From positions 1,736,001 through 1,800,000 of the forward strand of contig NC_033562.1 of assembly GCF_001680005.1 (NCBI RefSeq): 64,000 bases of DNA, given 5' to 3'. The notes beneath the pieces were generated by a model that saw nothing but the letters and a program-made list of their open reading frames with translations, ran no database searches and was not told the origin of the DNA. The position numbers were made by a program, and so were the translations under genes. Below, piece after piece: positions 1 through 12,519 of this stretch (position 1 is the first letter of the stretch; each line of letters opens with the position of its first letter). This DNA is from Plasmodium coatneyi (Eukaryota; Apicomplexa; Aconoidasida; Haemosporida; Plasmodiidae).

Positions 1-681
1 TGGTGTGATAAATTTAAGCAGTGGTTTTCGGGTTATGAGAATCAGCATGAATTAGATTTGCAATGTAAACTGGAACGTACGGAAGAATGCACACAGGAGG
101 CAAGTAATCCTGAATCCACATTCCAGGCGGATTCATTACAATCCACTAGTGGAACCACCTCCCCATCTGGGGGAAGTGCAGTTGCTGCTGTCTCTTCCGT
201 CTCTGCATTAGTAGGACTACCAACAATCGCTTTCTTCTTATATAAGGTAATAGTACATACAATTACCACTATATATTTGAAATATGTATATATGTACTTA
301 TATATAGACGTCATATATATATATATATATACATATGTATATATAAGGTATATATATATTTATATATATAGATATAGGTATATATGTAATACATATTTCT
401 TTCCCCATTCCTTCCTTCTTTTTTATTAGTACAAGCCTCTACCTTCTTGGTTTGCTAACACATTTAAAGGAAGAAAAAGAAGATCCAGTCGACGAGACTT
501 TAACCTTGACGACACTCTAACACAGTACTCGACATATATTTCAGGGGATGACAATTCCACAGAAGACAATTCAACCATTGGTTCTGCGGATGAATCATCC
601 GTATTTGGTGGTAGGCCAGCATCCAGAGGAAGAAGTAATAACGGAGGAAGGGGCAAGAACATTAGTTATCAACGTATGTAA
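1..681 (+). CDS. kir: KIR variant antigen, 5' part outside the window
   Basis: 3' part of a kir gene: exon 2 <1..246 and exon 3 430..681, joined in phase 0, leaving 165 residues. Exon 2 opens inside the Cys-rich domain (reading W-C-D-K-F, the usual position of the DPYCxxF motif), passes through a Ser/Thr-rich stalk (about residues 35-60) and ends in a membrane segment closing with FFLYK. Exon 3 is the cytoplasmic tail: a basic cluster after the membrane (GRKRRSSRRD), a Ser/Thr/Asp-rich middle, then Arg/Gly-rich sequence and the family ending NISYQRM. The intron (247-429) is mostly TATA microsatellite. KIRs are displayed on infected red cells; function here is by family only. Exon 1 and most of exon 2 lie upstream of the window. 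Confidence 0.9.
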
Positions 682-1371
682 GAGCACACATCCTATATGT
701 AACATTCCAACAGATGCAAAAAAAAAAAAAAAAAAAAAAAAAGAAGAGGGTCAGACTTACTCCCTACTCATTCTTTTTTTCTTCCTTTAAGCAGTTTTTT
801 TTTTCTTCCATTCTCACTGCTTTATTTTTTTTCCACCCTTTTTCTATCTGAACATTAAAATAATAAAATTTGGGCACACATGCATATATGTATAATTCTA
901 ATGGTTCAAATATATAATTAGCTCTTATTGCAACGTTAGAAAAGTGCGACATAGAATTGAGAGAAAAAAGTGCATACCACATCTTTTTTCATAGAGAAAG
1001 GGAGGGAGAGAGGAATGTTGATCATTTGAACTTGAAATTCTTAAAGCAATATAAAATGTAATAAATGAAATCAATTTTTTGGTCATTATTTTTAAATTAT
1101 ATTACATAACACCTTGCACATGCGTTAGTGTACATTCTAATTTTTAATTCAGAAAGAAAAGTTTATTTACACATTCATCATTAGAAACGTTAAATGAAAT
1201 GCGCACCAAAAGTGACTTAATATAAACATTTCGCACTAAAGAAAGAAGAAATAATCCATACAACCTATTAATAAAAATAAAAGGAGGGAAAAAATTTCAC
1301 TTTAAACATTCTTTTTTTTTTACCTTAAAAAAAGCAGCAAACAAAAAAAAAAGTACTAAAAAAGAAGGAAA
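682..1371. other. Intergenic stretch, AT-rich, no gene seen
   Basis: Between the kir stop and the first exon of the two-membrane-segment gene. Holds a 22-base A run at about 719-740 just after the kir stop and several T/A homopolymer runs. Presumably the 3' UTR of the kir gene and the promoter of the next gene; no motif is strong enough to call. Confidence 0.6.
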
Positions 1372-2250
1372 ATGACCCCTTCTCTAAGATATTTAACACT
1401 CACCTTTGTACTCCTGTTCTTGTGGGCGCAACATTCCAGTCACCACCATGTAAGATGTTCATAGGAGCAGCTGTAGCTCCTATTGTTACATTTTTTTTTT
1501 TTTTTTTTAGAAATTTGACACACACACATTCACTTTTATGATTAAAAAATTTTTTACAATAAAAAATTCTTTTCCCTTCCTTTCATTTTGTATAATAATA
1601 CTTATATGCACTCCATAAATTATGAATTCACACCTTCGTAACTCCTTCTTCTTTTTCTTTAGGTCCTAGTGCACGCAATACCATGGGGTAAAGCGAAGAC
1701 AACTGGAACAATCAATCATCATGATTTGTCAGATGGAATCAGTGTAGGGTCATTGAAAAGTGAACCTGATATTGATACAGGACAAAGGAGTAAATTTCCA
1801 AGCAGCCGCATGGGATGTCCCCTCAAAAACACTGTTTTCGGTGGAATGTGTAAGAAATTATGCCCTAAATTGAAATTAAAGAAGGAAGAAAGCACAAAAA
1901 ACAGAGCAAAAAATGGGAACGGAACAGGGTGCGCAAGCGAAGGGAAATTATTTTTTAATAAGTTCGCATGCTATAAGTTTAAGCATAAGACATTATTGTT
2001 TCTTACAGCAGCAATTCTACTTTCTTTTCCATTTGCTTTGAAATTGGCCGATCCTCTTAGTATTCTGTTTTCCAATGATATGTGTGATCCAGTGCAGGAA
2101 GGAACAGTAGTTGCATGTGAATTCGTCATAGGGTTTGTTTATTTTTGCATACTACTGTTATTGTATTACTTAAGGATATGGATTAAATATATTAAGCGAA
2201 ATTTCAAAAAATGGAAATTCCAGAAGGTCCCGGGGGACCAGGAGGTCTAG
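1372..2250 (+). CDS. Predicted exported protein with signal peptide and two membrane segments
   Basis: Two exons, 1372..1449 and 1663..2250, phase 0, 221 residues. Exon 1 is a hydrophobic signal sequence (MTPSLRYLTLTFVLLFLWAQ) ending in a His-rich stub; exon 2 starts VLVHAIPWGK. The soluble part carries a Cys/Lys-rich block (GMCKKLCPKLKLKKEES, about residues 86-103). Two hydrophobic spans follow at about 136-155 and 178-196, then a basic end (IKRNFKKWKFQK). The layout (signal, Lys/Cys block, two membrane spans near the C-terminus) matches uncharacterised exported families of malaria parasites. Related copies are at 23886-24705 and 29035-29933. I see no clean RxLxE/Q/D export motif. Function unknown. 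Confidence 0.82.
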
Positions 2251-4408
2251 AAGGAGTCATAAGTGTAAGGAAAGTTCTAAAGAGTCAGAGAGAGGACATA
2301 AGTCCCCCCTCTATATTTCGTATACATATATATATGTATATATGTGTGTATATACTTATAGATTATAGAACTGTCGATTCCTTATATATAATGTGTTCTA
2401 TATTATGATAATTAACATAATTATCTTATGGAATGGGTATTTTTATATAAAGTAGATATGTGAAATTCCCCCAATATAGCATATAATCCACATTCCCCTT
2501 CTATATGATTACTATTTCATATATATAGGTCTGCATGAATACACACGCACACACCCACTCCTCCCTCCACAAGGAGGAACTCCTTATGACATATATATTT
2601 GTCTAATACCAAGTATTGTACATAAATCATGTACATCCAACATATGTACATTATTCCACATATGTATATGTGTGAAGTGAATTGAACAATGTAAACGTAT
2701 GTGCCCCAAAAAGGGGCAGGAGGCACAAATGTACTATTTGTAGGGGCACCATAATTAGTACTTCCACCTTATTCTAATTTAGAATATCCACTTTCTATGT
2801 ATAAGAACATATTATGCACATCCACCCACCTTAAAATTCCGCTTATAAGAATAATTACTTCTCATTCACATAAAGTGCAGGGAGTAAAAAATGTATATGC
2901 GAATAGGTAGGTATTAGGATTAATGCACACTCATCATTCTTCAAGGGTAATAATCTTCCACAACGAACTTTGCATCTTAAAAGAAAAACAAAAAAGTAGG
3001 AAATAAAATAAAATTGACTCTATGGGTTCCTTCTTTTGTTTATATTCATATATGTAGGACCTACATGTACAAATGCACAAATGTCCCAAAATTTTCACCT
3101 GATGAAAATAATATTTTAAAAGGAAAAAAAAAAATGAAAAAAAAAAGGACATCAAGAATACATTCATATATGTGCACAAAGAATATAATCTACACTTAGA
3201 AATAAGAGAAGGGGTGTAGTGAAGGAACAGCTCAAATAATGTAAAATGTAAATTATATATATATATATAACCTAAGTTAGTTCACCCATAATACACCTAC
3301 GAGAAGAACTGAAGGAAAAAAAAAGAAAAAAAAAGGGAAAAATAAATAAATAAATAAAATATAAAAATATATAACAGTAAAATTATTACTGCTAAATGAT
3401 CATGAATGGAAGGAAAGAACGGAATCAAAATTTTAAAGAAAAGTATTTCTATTATGGGTGAATGTTTACACATACCTTCCTTTTTACATATAAATTAATA
3501 CAATAATATGTATTAGTTTATTAATTTTTTTTTTATTACATTATTTTCTTTTTATTACATTTTTTTGCTTTCTTTATTTTTTTGTTGTGCTTATTTTTTA
3601 CTGTTTCCATATTCTTCATGGCATATCTGTGAAAATATAATTTTCTGAGAAAAAAAAAGAAAATAATGAATACAATTCTTTCTACTATATGTTTCTTTCA
3701 TTTATTCCTATAAATATACGTTCCCCCTTTATTACGTACGCATAAGTATGTACACACATCCCAAAAGAAGGATATAAATGCTCCATATACATACAAACTA
3801 TACAATATGGTATGTTATCAGTTTTACAACACTTCCTCACCTCCTTTTAAAACATAGCAATAATAAAACGTAAAATGAATAATACATGTGTAGAACATTC
3901 TTCCCTAAAATTGGAAGTTACGCTTTCATATATACAAAATAAACATGGACATGAAAATAATAATAATAACACATCATTCCAACGAACCATCAATGAAATG
4001 GTCGAGTAATAAAATATAATGCAATAAATGCGCATGTATAGGAAGAAATTTTGATTTGTATCTCCCCATTATTATTTCATTTTTTGTGTCAAATTTGTTC
4101 CTACATTTCACTTAGGTACTGAAAGCATTGGATGAGCATTTATATAGTGTGTTATTATTGCGCGCTGTAAAAAATTTGGAACAGTATGTGTACATTTTAT
4201 TATTTGGAAGGAAAGTAAAAGAATTTGACATATATACTTGTTTCTGAGCATTCTAGAATATTAAAAAAAAATCTTAAAATATTTATTCTACATAAATATA
4301 TATGAATGATTGTAACACAAATTCCATTATATATAGAAGAACCACAAGCTTTAACATAAATTCCTATTATATATATACAAAAGAAGAACACACAAGAACA
4401 AATTAACA
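2251..4408. other. Long intergenic stretch upstream of a kir gene
   Basis: About 2.1 kb with no convincing coding potential. It contains poly-A/AAAT runs (3310-3360), TATA tracts and, at 3231-3240, the sequence CTCAAATAAT, which recurs upstream of other kir genes in the window. Short reading frames here are low-complexity. Confidence 0.6.
3231..3240 (+). promoter_or_regulatory. CTCAAATAAT element upstream of kir
   Basis: CTCAAATAAT lies 1178 bases before the kir start at 4409, preceded by AGTGAAGGAACAG. Near-identical copies occur at 19951, 36531 and 55937 and diverged ones at 32119 and 39190, each upstream of a kir gene and followed by TA-rich sequence. Role as a control element is inference from recurrence and position. 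Confidence 0.35.
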
Positions 4409-5978
4409 ATGTCAGCAGAAACCGGATCATACCTACAGGTTAATTTTTTTTTTGTTTTTTTTTTTTTGTTTTGTTTGTTTGTTTTGTTTGAACTGTACAT
4501 ATATACATAAAATCTTTGAATGAAATACTATAATGTACATATTGTACATAATGTACCTATAATGTATTAAAAGAGTAGGAGGTGTATAAAATATATATAT
4601 ATATATATATACATGGGACTGCATACATATATGTATGTGCACATACATTTTGCTTACTATGTTTGTAGGTGGCAGAGTGGAGTAAGGTACCTTCCCATAC
4701 AGAGGTTTACAGTAAATCTGACAATGCTCCTGAAGGTTCCTATGACAGTAGTAGCGGGGCCGAAGATGTAAAAAGTAGGCTAAAGGATAAATGGACCTCA
4801 TATGGGAACTACAGCGGCTATGAGGAATTAGCTGTAAAGAACTGGTGTCACGCACCTACAATGACAGTAGGAAATTTATCCAATAAGGAGTATCGTTGTG
4901 GTTTCCTCTATTTTTGGATAGGGAGTCAGCTATGCAACCTTACTAACACACCTGACCAATTCCTCCAATGCATGAATGATGTCTACTCAGAGTTAAGTAA
5001 AATAAGCATTAGTAATAAGTGCCCAACTGCGCGAACTGACATTAGCAAAAATATTTTTGATAATAGAAAAACAGTTTGGGACTTCTCTTATAATTATAAA
5101 CACATAAAAGACAAACTACAATCGTTTAATAACTCCTGCGACCAAGGTTATTACAATCACTTAGAACAAGGTGAAAAAGCATTTAAAGCTGTACTTGACG
5201 ATTGTGAGGGCAAATGGGACAAAGATCCATATTGTATGGAATTCAAAAACACATATGGGTGGAACCATAATGGAAACCCATTAAAATTAGCGTATGGATC
5301 AGAAGTAACGGAACAGAAGGTTAAAGTTTATAAAGGTGTTAAGTTAGAACTGAATTTTGCCCCTAAAGCGAACCCCACTGCAACCATTGTTTCTTCCATA
5401 GTAGGAATAGCCGGATTACCAACACTTACCTACCTTCTTTATAAAGTAAGTAAGGTAATTAACGTAATTATAATTACAACAATTATAATTACCACTATGT
5501 ATATGGACATACATATACATATATGTATATACACATATACATATGCATATATATATGTATATATGTACATACATATATATATATGCACATATATGTGTAT
5601 GTATGTATATATGTATGTGTGTGTATATAATGCACATTCATTCACTTCCTTTTCCTCTTTTATTATTAGTATGACCTTTTACCTTCTGCAATAAAAAACA
5701 CCTTCTTTGGAGGGGACGGTCACAACAGCACAAATAACAATAGAAGAAACACAAGAAAAAGAAGGTCCGTCCGAAGGGACCTCGACACTCTGACAGACGA
5801 CACGTTAACAACAGAATATTCCACAGAGGGAACTTTCACAATAGGAGATATGTCCACAACAACAACAGATGGAGCATCTACCATATATAATGGACGATCA
5901 CCACGACCATCACCATCATCCAAAACAAGAAATTATAACAAACAACGAAGAACGAATATTGCTTATCAAAACATGTGA
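4409..5978 (+). CDS. kir: KIR variant antigen
   Basis: Exons 4409..4438, 4669..5445, 5670..5978; all introns phase 0; 371 residues. The 10-residue exon 1 (MSAETGSYLQ) has no signal peptide. Exon 2 (residues 11-269) carries the family hallmarks VPSHTEVY near its start, CGFLYFWIGSQL at about 87-98, a F-DNRKTVWDF block, DPYCMEF, and a membrane span at about 247-269 ending YLLYK. Exon 3 has a strongly basic patch (RRNTRKRRSVRRD), a Thr/Ser/Asp-rich stretch (LDTLTDDTLTTEYST) and ends NIAYQNM. Start chosen because ATG follows the AACA leader shared by the family and joins exon 2 in phase. Downstream, the 3' flank runs into a CACATTGTGTG array. Confidence 0.93.
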
Positions 5979-6335
5979 TGTTGTATGTAACACACATCAC
6001 ATTGTGTGAAACACAAATTTGTGTGTGGAATGTAAAACACATTGTGGAATGTAACAACATACACATCACATTGATTGGAATGTAAAACACAACACACATT
6101 GTGTGTAACGTAGAACAACATCGCACATACACACATTTGTGTGTGGGATGTGGAATACACACATTAGAATGTAACATTGAATGTAATGTAACACAACGCA
6201 CATTGTGACACATTGTGTGTGTGGAATGTGTGTATAGAACACAACACATACACATTGTGTGCGTGGAATGTAAAAAACAACAGAACACCACACACACACA
6301 CACATTGTGTGTCGAATGTGGAACACATTATATAA
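5979..6335. repeat. CACATTGTGTGTGGAATGTAA degenerate array
   Basis: About 350 bases directly after the kir stop made of irregular units built from CACATTGTGTG and GGAATGTAAAACACA. Single copies of the same words start the 3' flanks of other kir genes (11150, 28550, 42350), so this looks like a local expansion of a normal kir 3' flank. Confidence 0.75.
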
Positions 6336-7407
6336 TTATTTATATAATTATTTATGCATTAAATAAAAGGAAAAATAAAAAATAATGGGAAAAAATAAAA
6401 AATAAAGAAAGGAAATGAGAAATAATGAAAAAGGAATAAAAAAAAATAAGAAGAAAAATAAAAAAAATATATATATTTTTTTATAATCATGTTCCTCATT
6501 AAATACAAATGAATATACATATTTTAATGGAAAGGGAAAGGAGAAAAAAAAAAGGAATAAGAAGGAAGGAGAATATTGAGCACATATAAGTGAACTCTAC
6601 TGCATATATTTTAATAATTCGTAATGAACTGTCCATCAAAAAAAAATAGAAAAAATTTAAATAAAGAGTAAATATTAAAATTTTTGCTGTAAACAAATTC
6701 CGCCTTTATGAACACAATAATTAAGGGAAGGATTGAATAATAATATATCAGTCGGAATAGTTGTGTGCACAAGCGTAATTCAATAATATAATATAATGAA
6801 TAGGAGTAATGTATATGAAAATTTTCAACCCCCCTCTGCCTTTTCGTTTCTTTTGCCCTTTTCCTTTTCCTTCTTTCTTTTTTCTTACCTTTTTTTTTTT
6901 TCTTTTTTTTTTACTATTCTATTATATTTGTTAATATATGTTATTCTCTTAAATTATCATGCATGTGCACATATAATCATTTGGTATATATGTGTATGTG
7001 ATTACAATTTTTAAGTAACCATTATTCAAAAAATAGAGGAACTTAAATAAATATTGAATACTGAACTTCTTTTTTTAAAAAGGGATAATCATATTATTAT
7101 ATATATATATACATATATATTAATATATGTATAAATTCATACATATATGTATATAATGTGTTCCATAATTCCTTAAGAATTAAGTGTAGTATGCTCAACG
7201 CTAGAGGAAGGGAAGAAAAGAAAAAAAGAAGAAAAGAAAAAAAAAAAAAGGAAAGAAACAAAAAAATTTGATATGTATATTCATAATCTTAAAGAAAGCG
7301 GAATACTCATGCAATTACTTTATGCAAATTTCGTAAAAGGGAGAAAATGTGCTAACACAAATTTCACTATATATAAAGAAGGAATGTGCACATAAACAGG
7401 AGCTAAA
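6336..7407. other. Intergenic stretch with purine and pyrimidine tracts
   Basis: AT-rich spacer. A-rich tracts at 6360-6470 and 6540-6575, a pyrimidine tract at about 6840-6915, TATATA runs at 7095-7150 and a GAAAAG tract at 7200-7265. No gene recognised. The CTCAAATAAT word was not found here. Confidence 0.6.
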
Positions 7408-8852
7408 ATGGTAGCACCAGAGCAGGTACACCTTCTTCTGTTGGAAATGGAGCGAAATATTATAAATATTATCACTATTACATAACTACTATATGAAATT
7501 ATAAAACTTTCCAACATGTGTACATATATATATGTATATGTTATATATATGCTAATTATTTTTTTTATAACTTGTAGGAGGATCCACTTTTGAATCATTT
7601 GCCTTCAGTCACCATATATAGAGAAATTGGAGGGGCTCATTACACTCAAAGCACAATATCCACAAGCACTGAAACAGACACTGAATTGGATGGAATCCTA
7701 AATAATACTAACACGAAAGTGGAATATGTGGTGCGAGCTTGGAATTTAGCAGCTCATAAAAACGGGGGTGGCGAAATGGATATGAAATATTGTTCCTTCT
7801 TCTATTTCTGGTTATGGAGTAAATTATCTTCGAAGTTTGGGGATAATAATTTCAAGGACGCTATGAATAAAGTGTACACGGGGTTGAAGAAGTTAACTCT
7901 TACAAATCCATGCCCACTTATAACCACCCCTAACCATGTTACTTGGTCCCTCTTCCAAAATCGAAAAACTGTATTCGACTACTACCAAAACTACCAAACT
8001 ATATACGACAGCTTATCAAGCGATAACAAAAACAATTGGTGTGGAAGTAAATATAAACAATATCTGGAAAAAGTTTCCAACGTCTATGGTGATGTTGTTG
8101 AAGGTTGTAAACCTAATGAGGATTATGGCGACCCATGCTGTGTCAAAGTTCACGAGAAGTCTAAACACCAAAAATATAAGGATCTATTACAAAAAGGGTG
8201 TACTGCAGCAGCAACTGAATTACACACTTTGCAAGTTCAAACCGCACAGGAGACAACCTCCTCCGGTGGTAGTAGTACTGTCCCTGCTACTGTTGTCACG
8301 TCTGCCGCAGCTGCTGCACTAATAGGTCTCCCATTGGTCACTGCCCTTTTATATAAAGTAAGTACAACCACTATATATACAGACATGTATATGTGTACAT
8401 ACATATATGTATACATATAACTATATATGTACATGCGTATATGTATGTACATGTCTATATATGTGTACATATTTATACTCTTCCCTTATTTCATTCCGTT
8501 TCCTCTTTCCTCCTTCCCATTTCAGTATAATCTTCTACCTCCCTGGATCCACAACAAATTTAGAAGCACGAATAAAAGAAAAGGAAAAAAAAGAGAGCCA
8601 ATTGAAAGCGACTTTGATACTTCAACAATAAGAGGTTCAACGGAATACTCCACACTTGCTTCGACGATAGGTTCTATGGAAGAAGACAATTCTACCATAT
8701 ATAATGGTGGTAGATCACGATCTCCCCGAAAAGGGGCAAATACTAGTAGAAGTGAACAACGACGTCCACGACATAGCCAACAACAACAACAACAACAGAG
8801 TCAAAGGCCACAGAAGCAGACGTCAAGAAATATTAGTTATGGGAGCATGTAA
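7408..8852 (+). CDS. kir: KIR variant antigen
   Basis: Exons 7408..7425, 7578..8357, 8526..8852; phase 0 introns; 374 residues. Exon 1 codes only MVAPEQ. Exon 2 (7-266) has HLPSVTIY, CSFFYFWLWSKL, FQNRKTVFDYYQNYQTIYD, and DPCCVKV where most relatives have DPYC, adding a Cys. The membrane span at about 245-266 is rich in Ala/Leu and ends LLYK. The tail (267-374) begins YNLLPPWIHNKF, has the basic cluster NKRKGKKRE, a Ser/Thr/Glu stretch, a six-residue glutamine run coded by CAA/CAG repeats, and ends NISYGSM. Intron 2 (8358-8525) is a TATG/TACA microsatellite. Identity firm, function by family. Confidence 0.93.
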
Positions 8853-9734
8853 CATTCATAGCGAGAATGTAACATGTAATATCCTTAATAAAAGTTACCA
8901 TGTACACAAGCACACACCACACAAATTTTCTGTTATGCCTGCTGCTGTTCTTTTTTTTTGTTTGCTTCTTTCTTTCATTCATTTTCTTCCTTTTCTCTTC
9001 CTTCTTTCCTTCCTTATTTCCTCCTTTCCTTAGATCCCTTCCTTCCTTTTCTTTCTTATTCCTTCTTTCCTTTTTTTTTTCTCTTTTAATGTGGAAAATG
9101 TTTTAATTTAAGCCGTTTGTGCGAATATAACTTATTACTATGCTATTTCAGTGTGTGTGTTACATATATATACATATTTTAAAATGAAGAAAGAATTTAA
9201 CATTACAACGTACACAATAAAATATACATATATAATTTATGGTAATTTAGAATAACTAAAAAAAAAAAAAAAAATGATTTTAGCAAATAATTATATATTA
9301 TGTTTTGTTGCTGTTTCCTCACCAAAAAAAAAAAATTATTAAGTTAATTAGAAGTGAGTGGTTATTTTTACTAAGGAACTAATACAGGTTCCCTCTCATT
9401 ATATGTGCTGCACTTCCCTAACGGTACAATAGGAGCTAATTACCCACACTTTGAACATAAGGAATTATATACAGTTTAAGTATTAAAAAATTATGTACAG
9501 TTTAAGCATTAAAAAATTATAAAAATACAGCTTCAGCATTTCAAATGTTATGAATATGTGCATATGTATGTGCATGTAGGTGTACACCGGTGATCAGAAT
9601 GTTATTATTATGATAAGGGATGTGCCGCATACATTCATTCTTTATGCATAAATATATAAATAGAGGGAGCATGATTTTTAAGTACAAATTCAAATTATAT
9701 ACACAAAGAAGCAATGTAGACATACGTATGAAGA
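8853..9734. other. Intergenic stretch with a polypyrimidine tract
   Basis: Contains a TTCCTTCTT-type polypyrimidine tract at about 8945-9085, an A run at 9257-9274, and AT-rich sequence. A duplicated 18-20 base phrase (TACAGTTTAAGTATTAAAAA) occurs near 9470 and 9492, with a third diverged copy near 9527. No gene seen. Confidence 0.55.
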
Positions 9735-11145
9735 ATGACCGGAACCATGACAAAAGTAATAACCCCCATAAATTTCCATCTTTAAAGTGTACACATTAGC
9801 GCATGTATTTAATATTCTCTATGTGCACATAATATAATAAGAATATAGAAATATATATAGGTTGCACTTGTCCCATTTATAGGAAAATCAGTGCAGTGAG
9901 GATGACTTACCGTCCAGAAAAATATATAAAGCATTCGAAGAAAAAAACCAACATCAAAATGGGGACATCAGTCCTTGGGTAGATGAAATAGAGAACATTT
10001 TGGGAATTACATTGAAGGACATCGTGAAATATCGTGGTGCAGATTATACAACGAGAATTACGCAAGCCCGGTGTCTTCTATCTATCATAGAGTCGAAGAA
10101 ATCACCATGTAAGGGACTATGTGATTATTTCTATTATTCTTTGGGAAGTATATTATGGGACATTTTGAAGGGAGCTGGTCAATTTAGGACTACTATGGAC
10201 ACAATATGCACTAAACTACAGAATCTTGGCGGTCAATGCACCTGTGGAACTTTGGACAGCTCTATTGGTCCGGACTTCTTCAAGCAACGAAAAAATATAT
10301 TTGATTATTACTATGACTATAAAACGATATGGAGGAAATTGAAGGATTCCGGACCAGATAAGTCTTCGTGTTTTCAGAACTATAAGGACTATCTAGTTGG
10401 AGATGATGGAAATGGAGGAGCTAATCAGGCTTATGGAAGAGTGGAAGCAAGGAAAGGAGGTGAGGTTGATCAATTCTGGGACACATTTTGGAAGAAATTC
10501 CAAAGTGAAGGTGTTCCAAAACCAGGGGACTTGGAGTCTAGAGCTATGGAGGATGGAAAGGAGTTTCCGTCAAATGGGGAAGATCTCCTTTCCTGTTTAG
10601 AACAGTTGTCTTCCGCAGAACCTTCAGTAGTTGCTGCATCATCGCAAGAAACCTCAAAACATCATCAGTCGCTGCAGGTGGATGGTGGTGCTGGTGCTGG
10701 AAGCAGCAGCAGCATTACTCCAATCGTCTCCTCCACATTTGCAACGATAGGACTCCCTACCGTGCTATTCTTTTTATATAAGGTAAGTACAACTACAATT
10801 ACCACTATGTATATATATATATATATGTGTGTACAATACACATTTCCACACACCTTTCCTTTCCCTTCCTTCTTATTGTAGTATGATCTTTTGCCTTCTG
10901 GCATAAAAAACATGTTCTTTGGGAACAATAGCAGTAAAACAAACAGAAGAGCGAAAAGATCTACCAGAAGCAACTTCGATACGCTTACAGAAGACGACAC
11001 CTTAACAGAGAACGGTTCAACTATTGGTTCCACAACAGATGCATCTACCATCTATAATGAGAGACTACCACCACGTGTTGGAAGAAGGACAGATAGTACA
11101 CAACAACAACAGAATAGAAATAATATAAGTTATGGACGTATGTAG
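9735..11145 (+). CDS. kir: KIR-type antigen, divergent
   Basis: Exons 9735..9755, 9883..10782, 10882..11145; phase 0; 394 residues. Exon 1 (MTGTMTK) is the least certain part: it fits donor and phase, but has no close leader match. Exon 2 (8-307) has DLPSRKIYKAF, then CDYFYYSLGSILW where relatives have YWxG, FFKQRKNIFDYYYDYKTIW, and lacks the DPYCxxF motif (VDQFWDTFWKKF instead). The stalk is Gly/Ala/Ser-rich and the membrane span (about 286-307) ends FFLYK. The tail (308-394) opens YDLLPSGIKNMFFG, has NRRAKRSTRSNFDTLTEDDT and ends NISYGRM. The odd Cys-rich domain suggests a separate subgroup. Confidence 0.87.
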
Positions 11146-12519
11146 ATCACACATATTGGAATGTAATGTTTCCTCCTTTCCCCCCCTGGAAGGAAGGAGC
11201 AATAATACAAACTATAATGACTTTACACAGTTGTTTGAGTGAATGAATAATATCCTTATAGAATGTGCCAAAAAGGGAAAGAAGGAAGTAAGTGGTCTAA
11301 GGAGGAAAGGAAAAAGGCGATCTAAGGAGTAGGAAGGAAAGAAAGAAGGAAAAGAAGGAAAGAAGGAATAAGAAGGAATAAGGAGGAAGGTGAAGGAAAG
11401 AAGGAATAAGAAGGAAAGAAAAGGAAAGAAAAGGAAAGAAGGAATAAGAAGGAACAAGGAATGAAAGAAAGAAGGAAAAAGAAGGAAAGGAAGGAAAAAT
11501 ATAAAAGTACTAGTATTAATACAGCACAAATAATACAATGTACACTGTAAAAAGTATTATTATAAGGATATGCCGCATATATATATTTTTTTTTTGTTTG
11601 GTACTTATATATATAATTAAATACAATTTTTTTTTACATATTACATCTTTCTCTCCTCTTTTATATATTTATTTTATAAATGTACACGTTCCTTTTCCTC
11701 CCCACACTATGTATACATATTAATGAATATACACCATTCAAGGAAGGGAAAGGAAGAAATAATAATCAACATATATGAATTATGCAATATATATATTAGG
11801 AATTTCCTAATAACAATAAAATATAAAATAAGTAGTATATGTATATATATATATATATTTAAATTCTTTATTCAAAGAAAAAAAAAGGGTGACACACTAA
11901 TATATATATATATAATAATGGAGGAAAGTAAATATATAATTATAACATCCCTCAATAGTCCATAACAAATCCAATAATATAATGAATAAATAGCCGGATA
12001 TATATGGGAAGAAATTTGAACCTCTACCCTCTGCCCCCGTCCTTCCCCCTTCTTTATTTTGATACCTTATTACATGTCTTCCTACATTTTCTTATGCCTT
12101 AAATTATATATAAAAAATAATAGTTTTGCATATACGTATAAAAGTGTTATTGCCACCTAACAAAATTGAGTAATAATATGTACATCATTAATTGGAAGAA
12201 AAATAAGAAGTTTATGTAATAATATGTAATCGTTTATTATAACCATCCGTGGGAAGCTCGTTCAGTTTGTATAAGAAATTTGTACAATCATACGATAGTT
12301 TGTACAAAAAAAAAATTTTATACAAAAAAATTTTACATACAGAAAAATTTCTACGCAAAGAAAATTTTACATGAATCAGCAATCGAAATATGTACATGCA
12401 CAATTTGCATCCACATTCTACATGTATGTATATATATGTATAGAAGTGAGCACACATTTTATAACATAAAGTTATTACATATATACAACAGAAGAAAAAT
12501 ATGTACACACATATGAACA
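11146..12519. other. Intergenic stretch with a polypurine tract
   Basis: A 230-base polypurine tract (about 11275-11505) of GGAAAGAAGGAATAA words, then AT-rich DNA with TATATA runs. The shared kir leader (TATATACAACAGAAG, about 12480) sits just before the next gene. The long frames antisense to the tract are low-complexity. Confidence 0.6.
11275..11505. repeat. GGAAAGAAGGAATAA polypurine tract
   Basis: Nearly pure A/G on the + strand built of irregular AAGGAAAGAAGGAATAAG units. The complementary words (TTCCTTCTTATTCC) appear as pyrimidine tracts at 14455-14480, 14670-14740 and 55560-55625. Confidence 0.8.

Noticed and set aside
5416..5645. Frames reading MYIYTHIHIY-type peptides over TATG/TACA tracts, here and at 13600, 15120, 19440, 25690, 26130, 37500 and 40700
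   Set aside because: Products of TATA/TATG microsatellites in introns and spacers; no family motif, present on both strands at once.
5878..6326. Cys/His/Thr-rich frames antisense to the CACATTGTGTG array
   Set aside because: Pure repeat translation; three frames overlap with equal length.
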